DNA of 7,671 bases from Candidatus Kapaibacterium sp. GTDB lineage: Bacteria; Bacteroidota; Ignavibacteria; Kapaibacteriales; UBA961. The notes under the pieces are model-generated. The model was not told the DNA's origin. It was given only the letters and a program-made list of their open reading frames with translations, and did no database searches. A program made the position numbers and the translations under genes. Numbering within the stretch: the stretch's first letter is position 1; each line of letters begins with the position of its first letter. The stretch spans positions 1-7,671 of the forward strand of contig JALRHN010000099.1 of assembly GCA_023259575.1 (NCBI GenBank), read 5' to 3'. This document shows, in pieces, positions 1 to 5,746 of the stretch.

Positions 1-2
1 CT

Positions 3-971
3 TTATGCCAAATAGAATATCCTCATATTGAAATCATAGTATTAGATGATAATTCTACGGATGCGACTGGACAGATTTTACATGACTTACAAACTATATA
101 TCCTCATAAACTTACTATCATAAAAGGTACTCCTTTACCACATAATTGGGTTGGCAAACCTTATGCTTGCTATCAATTAGCAAAAAAGGCAAAAGGTGAT
201 TATTTATTCTTTACCGATGCAGATACCAAGCATCATCCTAAAAGCTTAGATGCTACAATTCAGCATGCTATTGAACAATCATATGATGTTTTAAGTATTA
301 TACCGAAACAACTAGTTGTACATTTTTGGGAACAAGTTACTGTCCCATTTATTCACTTATTGTATATGTCTTATATGCCAAATGACTTATTATATAAGAC
401 AAAACATTCGATTTTTACTGCTGCAAATGGTCAGGCATTATTATGTAAAACTTCTTTTTACAATGCAATAGGCGGACATCAAGCCGTATTTAATAGTATT
501 GCAGAAGACATAGATTTAGGAATAATTACTAAAAAACATAATGGAAAACTGGGGATGATTTCAGCTGGAAATCTGATTTCTTGCAGAATGTATAAAAATC
601 GTAAAGAGGTATTTGAAGGTTTTTCTAAAAATTCTTTTGCCACACTTCGTTTTGATGCAGCTATGTTATTAGTATTTATCTCTCATTTATTCTTTACATA
701 TATTCTCCCTTTTTTCTTATTGCCCTATTATATTTCAACTGCTCAAGTGTTTTGTATATCTATGATTACATTTCAGATTTGTTGTATACTTTTATTACGA
801 TTAAGTATAGCTCGTTTTTTTGGTAATCCTTGGTATCATATGTTTTTACAACCATTAACTGCAGCTTCTTTCATAGTATTATCCATAAATTCTGCTATTT
901 GGTTTATACGTAAAAAAGGTACTACTTGGAAAGGAAGATCGTATACAATGCTACAAAAAAGTGTTTCATAA
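3..971 (+). CDS. Family 2 glycosyltransferase, membrane-anchored, CrtQ/HpnB-like (5' end missing)
   Basis: The reading frame is open from the first bases of the window, so the gene starts upstream and the Met codon at 360 is internal. The 322 visible residues carry the GT-A fold landmarks of a GT2 enzyme: DDNSTD at fragment residues 15-20 (nucleotide binding), FTDADT at 70-75 (the metal-binding DxD) and AEDIDLG near 167-173 (catalytic acid region). The stretches GKPYACYQLAKKAKG, CRMYKNRKEVFEGFSKN and the C-terminal TWKGRSY are typical, from memory, of GT2 enzymes linked to carotenoid or hopanoid glycosylation (CrtQ/HpnB-like). Three hydrophobic segments follow the catalytic domain (about residues 220-245, 248-275 and 282-303), so it should be an inner-membrane enzyme with a cytoplasmic active site. 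By comparison with relatives, roughly 60-70 N-terminal residues are missing, probably including another membrane helix. The acceptor cannot be told from sequence. It converges on the metallophosphoesterase gene with a 2-base gap. Confidence 0.86.
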   Translation, partial: LCQIEYPHIEIIVLDDNSTDATGQILHDLQTIYPHKLTIIKGTPLPHNWVGKPYACYQLAKKAKGDYLFFTDADTKHHPKSLDATIQHAIEQSYDVLSIIPKQLVVHFWEQVTVPFIHLLYMSYMPNDLLYKTKHSIFTAANGQALLCKTSFYNAIGGHQAVFNSIAEDIDLGIITKKHNGKLGMISAGNLISCRMYKNRKEVFEGFSKNSFATLRFDAAMLLVFISHLFFTYILPFFLLPYYISTAQVFCISMITFQICCILLLRLSIARFFGNPWYHMFLQPLTAASFIVLSINSAIWFIRKKGTTWKGRSYTMLQKSVS

Positions 972-973
972 AA

Positions 974-1711
974 TTAAGGATCCATCATAGTTAAATGAAT
1001 GATTCCTTGTTCATCTTCATATAAAAAAGAGCATGTCTCACAAAAATCTCCTGTATTATAATACTTCTTGTCCTCTATGTGTTCTATAGATGGATGATGA
1101 ATATGACCAATCATAATTGCATCGCATTGTTTTTCTCTTATTGTTTTTAATGATAAAAACTTAAAATCATTAATAAAAGAAACTGCATTTTTTACTTTCG
1201 TTTTCAGATATTTTGATAGCGACCAATACTGAAAACCAAGAAGATTTCTGATTGCATTATATACAGTATTAATCTTATAACTTAATTCATAAGCTATATC
1301 CCCAAGCATATATAAAAATGGATGAATTCTAATAAATCCATCAAATTGATCGCCATGGCATATATATATTTTCTCACCTAATAAAGTTTCATAATACAGA
1401 TAATCACATACATTAATATTACCTATGCTGATCGAACCATCTTGCAATAAGCTTCTTAAATAATAATCGTGATTACCCAATATATAATCTACATGTACAT
1501 TTTTCCTGGAAAGCCTTAGTATTTTTTGAATCACAGTAGAATGATCTTGATTCCAATAGATCTTTCTTTTCATCGCTGTAAGATCAATAAAATCACCGAT
1601 AATGATTAATCTGTCAAATTCATAATTCTTTAATACTTCTAATAATTTATCAGGTTGAGATTTACTGGTTCCCAAATGAATATCTGATATAAACAAAGTG
1701 CGGATTTTCAT
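974..1711 (-). CDS. LpxH-like metallophosphoesterase (UDP-2,3-diacylglucosamine diphosphatase family)
   Basis: Calcineurin-like phosphoesterase of the LpxH type. Family members hydrolyse UDP-2,3-diacylglucosamine to lipid X in lipid A synthesis at the cytoplasmic face of the inner membrane. All metal-site motifs are present, numbered from the chosen Met: D10/H12 (SDIHLG), D40 (GDFID), N80-H81 (GNHD), H119 (CHGDQFD), and H203/H205 (GHIHH). The 245-residue length fits the family (E. coli LpxH is about 240). I start it at the ATG at 1711, giving MKIRTLFISDIHLG, because family proteins begin right at the first strand. The frame can be extended 16 residues to 1759, but that codon is GTG and the added sequence resembles nothing in the family. 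The segment between the GD and GNHD motifs (about 44-70) resembles the larger Bacteroidota group often labelled LpxH-like, so the substrate is less certain than the fold. Near the C-terminus a CETC pair follows NTGDF, where I recall relatives having WVES-type residues. Confidence 0.86.
   Translation of the reverse strand: MKIRTLFISDIHLGTSKSQPDKLLEVLKNYEFDRLIIIGDFIDLTAMKRKIYWNQDHSTVIQKILRLSRKNVHVDYILGNHDYYLRSLLQDGSISIGNINVCDYLYYETLLGEKIYICHGDQFDGFIRIHPFLYMLGDIAYELSYKINTVYNAIRNLLGFQYWSLSKYLKTKVKNAVSFINDFKFLSLKTIREKQCDAIMIGHIHHPSIEHIEDKKYYNTGDFCETCSFLYEDEQGIIHLTMMDP
976..1008. terminator. Hairpin at convergent gene ends, possible bidirectional terminator
   Basis: An interrupted inverted repeat sits just inside the 3' end of the minus-strand phosphoesterase and just after the plus-strand glycosyltransferase stop. 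AAGGA (976-980) pairs with TCCTT (1004-1008), then ATCAT (984-988) pairs with ATGAT (999-1003), leaving a 3-base bulge (981-983) and a 10-base loop. With only two bases between the stop codons, any terminator must overlap coding sequence, and this is the best candidate. Neither side has a clean run of T: the minus-strand exit has only AATTTTATG. Function is therefore an inference. Confidence 0.33.
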
Positions 1712-1826
1712 AAATATGGAAAATTGATATCTGTGTAATTTTTTCTCATTAGAATACACTTATAAATTACATAAAATTATACGTGAATACTTATTAAGAA
1801 AAGTTTATATCAAACTAAAGAGTACT

Positions 1827-2072
1827 ATGAAGTCATTATTAATCAATCGAATACTCAATGTATGCTTTTTTATTCTTGGATTATATCAAATACTAATTTC
1901 TAAAGATTATATTCAAGCAGCTGCAAGTTTTGGAATTGGATTAGCTTTTGATCCAATTTCTCATGAAATACCATGGGCGCAAAGGACAATGATACAAAAG
2001 TCAATACCAATCATTCAATTAGCTATGTGCGCGGCTTGCCTTGGCCTAGGTTTTGGGATGAATGATAGATGA
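1827..2072 (+). CDS. Small two-helix membrane protein, conserved hypothetical
   Basis: An 81-residue protein with two hydrophobic segments (about residues 9-25 and 60-78) joined by a linker containing GIGLAFDP (36-43) and PWAQR (49-53). I recognise this layout, a short helix, a LAFDP motif, a P-W/F-x-x-R stretch and a second helix, from small uncharacterised Bacteroidota membrane proteins. I know no function for it. It starts 115 bases from the divergent phosphoesterase ATG and ends 30 bases before the His-rich protein, which has its own promoter-like element. It may therefore be a separate unit or read through weakly into the efflux operon. I see no clear promoter or ribosome binding site for it. 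Its base composition matches its neighbours. Confidence 0.74.
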   Translation: MKSLLINRILNVCFFILGLYQILISKDYIQAAASFGIGLAFDPISHEIPWAQRTMIQKSIPIIQLAMCAACLGLGFGMNDR

Positions 2073-2089
2073 TCTAATCAGAAAATCAT

Positions 2090-2097
2090 TACATTTG
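2090..2097 (+). promoter_or_regulatory. Bacteroidota -7 promoter element TAnnTTTG for the metal-efflux operon
   Basis: TACATTTG matches the Bacteroidota primary-sigma -7 consensus TAnnTTTG exactly. It ends 5 bases before the ATG at 2103, so transcription would start at about 2101-2103 and the message would have almost no leader. I see no matching TTTG -33 element at the expected distance (around 2063-2069), so the call rests on the -7 box and its position. No comparable exact match appears in the gap before czcA (2490-2572), which suggests this element drives the whole efflux operon. Confidence 0.55.
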
Positions 2098-2102
2098 TAC
2101 AG

Positions 2103-2489
2103 ATGAAAAAAATAATTTCAATAGTGCTTTTTATGATATTCATGGTGTTTTCCACCGAGATGTATCAATTATGTAAGATACCTCAGTTGTTTATACATTA
2201 TACCGAACATCATAGTACAAATAATGATTTATCATTTTCAGAATTTTTTAGCATGCATTATTCCACTGATGATGATCATGATGCAGATATAGAAAAGGAT
2301 ATGAAATTACCTTTTAAATCTCATGATAATTGTTCTCACATAATGCTTTCAATCCCACATTCAGATATTCATCAATCCCTATTTATCCCCACCAAAGAAC
2401 ATTCTTTATTAATATTAAGAATGGAACAAAGTACTGCATATTCTGCAGATTTACCTTCAATTTGGCAACCACCTAAATCTTCTCTATAA
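2103..2489 (+). CDS. Small His/Asp-rich exported protein heading the metal-efflux operon, function unknown
   Basis: A 128-residue protein. Residues 1-18 (MKK followed by a hydrophobic stretch to about F16) look like a signal peptide or N-terminal membrane anchor. The rest is polar, with 10 histidines, an acidic cluster DDDHDAD (56-62), a KDMKLPFKSHD stretch (65-75) and two cysteines (C24, C77). I recall short Bacteroidota proteins with this pattern (TEhxQLxKxPxLxxHYxEH, then a MHY and an LPFK motif) encoded directly upstream of CzcA/CusA pumps, but none with a known function. The His/Asp content and position suggest periplasmic metal binding, buffering or sensing for the pump; this is inference. 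A promoter element lies 5 bases before the ATG. The pump gene follows after 83 bases. No lipobox is seen, and C24 lacks the usual preceding small residues. Confidence 0.76.
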   Translation: MKKIISIVLFMIFMVFSTEMYQLCKIPQLFIHYTEHHSTNNDLSFSEFFSMHYSTDDDHDADIEKDMKLPFKSHDNCSHIMLSIPHSDIHQSLFIPTKEHSLLILRMEQSTAYSADLPSIWQPPKSSL

Positions 2490-2560
2490 ATCAAAGTACA
2501 TTACACTGTATTAGAACATTGATGTGTTCAATAACATAGTATTCATATTGGTTTTTACAG

Positions 2561-2565
2561 AAGGA
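2561..2565 (+). promoter_or_regulatory. Shine-Dalgarno-like AAGGA before czcA
   Basis: AAGGA lies 7 bases before the ATG at 2573, the standard spacing, and supports that start. Most other starts in the window lack such a sequence, as is common in Bacteroidota. The start is also supported by the protein, which begins directly with the conserved first membrane helix of RND pumps. Confidence 0.5.
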
Positions 2566-2572
2566 ATATACT

Positions 2573-5500
2573 ATGCTCAATTCTATAATTGGGTTTTCAA
2601 TAAAGAATAAACTTATTATAGCTTTATTCACAATTGGATTAATTGTTTATGGTTTATATCAAACCACACAATTACCAATCGATGCCGTTCCAGATATAAC
2701 AAATAATCAAGTTCAAATTATAACAGTTGCGCCATCTTTTGGAGCAACCGATATTGAACGTTTAATAACTTTTCCCATAGAACAAGCCACTAGTAATATT
2801 AGTGGTATGACAGAGATTAGAAGCTTTTCTAGATTTGGACTCTCTTTAGTAACTATAGTATTTAATGATGAAACAGATGTGTACTGGGCCAGACAACAAG
2901 TAGCTGAGCGCTTGCAAAATATACAGTCTATCATTCCAACTTCTATTGGTATTCCAGAGTTAGGACCCATTTCTACAGGTTTAGGCGAAATTTATCAATA
3001 TGTTGTTAAGCCAAAACCAGGATATGAACATAAATATGATGCAATAGAATTAAGAACTATTCAGGATTGGTTTGTTCGCAGACAACTCCTTGGGGTACAA
3101 GGTGTTGCAGATGTAAGTAGTTTTGGTGGAAAATTAAAGCAATACGAAGTTTCAATTAATCCACAAAAATTACAAGCTGTAAATCTCACTATACATGATG
3201 TCTTTACTGCTTTAGAACAGAATAATCAAAATACAGGAGGTGCTTATATCGAAAAAGGACCAACTGTACTTTTTATTCGAAGCGAAGGCCTGATTGGAAC
3301 AAAAGATGATATTGCTAATATTCCAATAAAACATACAGATCAAGGTATACCAATTTTAATCAGAGATATTGCTGATATTTCTATTGGGCATGCAACTCGT
3401 TATGGAGCAATGTGTTATAATGATCAAGGCGAGGTTTCAGGGGCCGTTGTAATGATGTTAAAAGGCGGGAATAGTAGTGAAGTAATAAAAAATATCAAAG
3501 ATAGAATTGCCCTTATTCAAACTACTTTGCCCGAAGGGATTGTGATTGAACCTTTTTTGGATAGAACCAAAATGGTAAATAATGCAATCGGTACTGTCAC
3601 TAAAAATCTCATCGAAGGTGCTTTAATTGTCATCTTTATTCTTGTCCTTTTTTTAGGAAATTTTCGTGCTGGATTATTAGTAGCATCTGTGATTCCATTG
3701 GCAATGTTATTTGCCATTATCATGATGAATATCTTTGGTGTTAGTGGCAATCTTATGAGTTTGGGGGCATTAGATTTTGGATTAATTGTCGATGGAGCAG
3801 TAATTATAGTAGAAGCAGTAATGCATCAATTAAGCCATAGTAAAAAATTCTCTGCCATTCAGCACATTACGCAGAAAGAAATGGATGATCAAGTCGGATT
3901 TTCTGCAGGGAAAATGATGAATAGCGCTGTTTTTGGACAAATCATTATTCTGATAGTATATCTTCCAATTTTTACTTTACAAGGAATTGAAGGAAAGATG
4001 TTTAAACCAATGGCACAAACTGTAGCTTTTGCTTTGGTTGGAGCCTTTATTCTTTCTTTAACATATATACCAATGATGAGTTCTATTATCATTAGTAAAA
4101 AGATAAGACATCAACCAAATCTATCAGAAAGATTGCTAAATAGATTAGAGCGCTTCTATCAATATTATTTAAGCAAAGCATTAAAAATCCCTAGAATTCT
4201 CGTGTCTTCTGTCATTGTTCTTTTTATTATCTCTATAGTGATTTTAGGTTTTTTAGGTGGCGAATTTATACCTGCATTAGAAGAAGGAGATTTTGCAGTA
4301 GAAACCAGAGTATTAACTGGTAGTAGCTTACAAACATCTATAGATATAACGCAAAAAGCAGCTCATATCATAAAAAGTCGATTTCCTGAAGTAGAAAAAG
4401 TGGTTACTAAAATTGGGACAGGAGAAATTCCTAGCGATCCAATGCCATTGGAAGCTGCTGATTTGATGATAATTCTTAAAGATAAAGGTGAATGGACTTC
4501 TGCAAAAACATTTCCAGAATTAGCAGAAAAAATGAATGCTGCCATGCAAGAAGTTCCTGGAATTCAAACTGGATTTCAATTTCCAGTACAAATGCGTTTT
4601 AATGAATTAATGACTGGTGCAAGACAAGATATAGTATTAAAAATATTTGGCGAAAATCTAGATACCTTAGCCCATTATGCCTCAAAAATTGGTGCTATTG
4701 TTGGTACCATTCAAGGTGCACAAGATATATTTATTGAGCCTGTAAATGGAATGCCGCAAGTAGTTATAGAATATAATAGACCAATTCTGGCCCAGTATAA
4801 TATTTCTATTGAAGAAATTAATAGAGTAGTTCATACAGCATTTGCAGGCAAAGCAGCAGGTTTGGTTTTTGAAGGCGAAAAAAGATTCGACTTGGTAATA
4901 AGGCTTCAATCTGAAAAAAGACATTCTATAGAAGATATTCAGCAATTATTAATACCATTACAGAATGGTAATCACATACCATTATATCAATTAGCTACAG
5001 TGAAAGAAATTGATGGTCCAAATCAAATACAAAGAGAAGACACCAAACGCAGAATTATCGTCGGATTTAATGTCCGAGGTCGAGATGTCCAAAGTATAGT
5101 GCAAGATGTTCAAGCAAAAGTTACGAATACTATAGATTTTCCTTCTGGTTATTATATCACATATGGTGGTTCATTCGAAAATCTAAATGAAGCAAAGAAA
5201 AGACTCTTGATTGCTGTTCCGGTTGCACTCATTCTGATTTTACTATTATTATATATTGCTTTTAATTCTATAAAGTTGAGCATTCTTATCTATTCTGCTA
5301 TACCTTTATCAGCTATTGGAGGTATTCTGTTTCTTGCTTTTAGGGGATTACCTTTTAGTATTAGTGCTGGCATAGGTTTTATTGCATTATTTGGCGTTGC
5401 AGTACTTAATGGAATTGTTCTTATAGCTGAGTTCAATCGTCTAAAATCTTCTGGAATGAATAATCTTTATAGGATTGTGATTATGGGTACTAAAGTACGA

Positions 5501-5746
5501 TTAAGGCCAGTACTTATGACGGCACTAGTTGCATCTTTAGGATTTCTTCCTATGGCATTAAGTAATGGTTCTGGTGCCGAAGTACAAAGACCATTAGCAA
5601 CCGTTGTTATCGGTGGTTTATTAATCGCAACATTCCTTACTCTTTTCATATTGCCTATTCTTTATATATTATTTGAGCAAAAAAATAGCCTTCAGAATGA
5701 ATTATCTGTGTTTCAAGGTTATATCAGGAGGATTGTAAAACGATGA
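2573..5746 (+). CDS. czcA: Heavy-metal efflux RND pump, CzcA/CusA family, divalent-cation type
   Basis: Inner-membrane proton/metal antiporter of the HME-RND family, 1057 residues (family usually 1030-1070). The layout is standard. Helix 1 spans about 11-31 and is followed by the QLPIDAVPDITNNQV motif. The first periplasmic loop runs to about 340. Helices 2-6 lie at about 347-505 and helix 7 at 542-562. The second periplasmic loop runs to about 876, and helices 8-12 fill 878 to about 1030. Helix 4 contains DFGLIVDGAVIIVE (401-414). D401, D407 and E414 line up with D402, D408 and E415 of Cupriavidus CzcA, which are needed for proton-coupled transport. As I align them, the periplasmic metal-site methionines of CusA are replaced by A628 (in PLEA) and E678 (in RFNELMTG). 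This favours Zn/Co/Cd/Ni over Cu/Ag. The gene overlaps czcC by four bases. It is not fused to an outer-membrane channel, unlike many Bacteroidota pumps of about 1450 residues. Confidence 0.96.
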   Translation: MLNSIIGFSIKNKLIIALFTIGLIVYGLYQTTQLPIDAVPDITNNQVQIITVAPSFGATDIERLITFPIEQATSNISGMTEIRSFSRFGLSLVTIVFNDETDVYWARQQVAERLQNIQSIIPTSIGIPELGPISTGLGEIYQYVVKPKPGYEHKYDAIELRTIQDWFVRRQLLGVQGVADVSSFGGKLKQYEVSINPQKLQAVNLTIHDVFTALEQNNQNTGGAYIEKGPTVLFIRSEGLIGTKDDIANIPIKHTDQGIPILIRDIADISIGHATRYGAMCYNDQGEVSGAVVMMLKGGNSSEVIKNIKDRIALIQTTLPEGIVIEPFLDRTKMVNNAIGTVTKNLIEGALIVIFILVLFLGNFRAGLLVASVIPLAMLFAIIMMNIFGVSGNLMSLGALDFGLIVDGAVIIVEAVMHQLSHSKKFSAIQHITQKEMDDQVGFSAGKMMNSAVFGQIIILIVYLPIFTLQGIEGKMFKPMAQTVAFALVGAFILSLTYIPMMSSIIISKKIRHQPNLSERLLNRLERFYQYYLSKALKIPRILVSSVIVLFIISIVILGFLGGEFIPALEEGDFAVETRVLTGSSLQTSIDITQKAAHIIKSRFPEVEKVVTKIGTGEIPSDPMPLEAADLMIILKDKGEWTSAKTFPELAEKMNAAMQEVPGIQTGFQFPVQMRFNELMTGARQDIVLKIFGENLDTLAHYASKIGAIVGTIQGAQDIFIEPVNGMPQVVIEYNRPILAQYNISIEEINRVVHTAFAGKAAGLVFEGEKRFDLVIRLQSEKRHSIEDIQQLLIPLQNGNHIPLYQLATVKEIDGPNQIQREDTKRRIIVGFNVRGRDVQSIVQDVQAKVTNTIDFPSGYYITYGGSFENLNEAKKRLLIAVPVALILILLLLYIAFNSIKLSILIYSAIPLSAIGGILFLAFRGLPFSISAGIGFIALFGVAVLNGIVLIAEFNRLKSSGMNNLYRIVIMGTKVRLRPVLMTALVASLGFLPMALSNGSGAEVQRPLATVVIGGLLIATFLTLFILPILYILFEQKNSLQNELSVFQGYIRRIVKR
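5726..5731 (+). promoter_or_regulatory. AGGAGG ribosome binding site for czcC inside the czcA 3' end
   Basis: A perfect AGGAGG lies 11 bases before the czcC ATG at 5743, somewhat longer than the usual 5-9. It is formed by two consecutive in-frame AGG arginine codons of czcA (in the C-terminal YIRRIVKR). Together with the ATGA overlap it should allow ribosomes to reinitiate on czcC. Confidence 0.55.

Noticed and set aside
1712..1759. N-terminal extension of the phosphoesterase from GTG at 1759
   Set aside because: The start would be GTG, the added 16 residues do not look like family sequence, and an ATG lies exactly where the conserved fold begins.
1811..1818. TTAGTTTG on the minus strand as a -7 promoter element for the phosphoesterase
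   Set aside because: It misses the invariant A of TAnnTTTG, lies about 100 bases from the chosen start, and has no upstream -33 match.
2061..2090. Small inverted repeats (AATGAT with ATCATT; TGAT-CTA-ATCA at 2070-2080) just upstream of the operon promoter element
   Set aside because: The position would suit an operator, but the arms are only 4-6 bases of low-complexity AT-rich sequence, and no regulator gene is in the window to match them.
2514..2529. GAACA-N6-TGTTC inverted repeat in the gap before czcA, considered as an operator or attenuator
   Set aside because: Five-base arms in an 83-base AT-rich gap are expected by chance; no promoter element lies next to it and there is no T-run to make a terminator.
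2713..5649. Several open frames of 60-87 codons on the minus strand inside czcA
   Set aside because: They lie fully inside a strongly conserved coding gene, have no recognisable domains or start signals, and are chance frames.
2573..5746. Reading the pump as a copper/silver CusA or a drug-type AcrB transporter
   Set aside because: The helix 4 acidic triad and the loss of the CusA methionines fit CzcA-type pumps; the DFG...VDG...VE motif and RFNEL stretch are not those of drug pumps.
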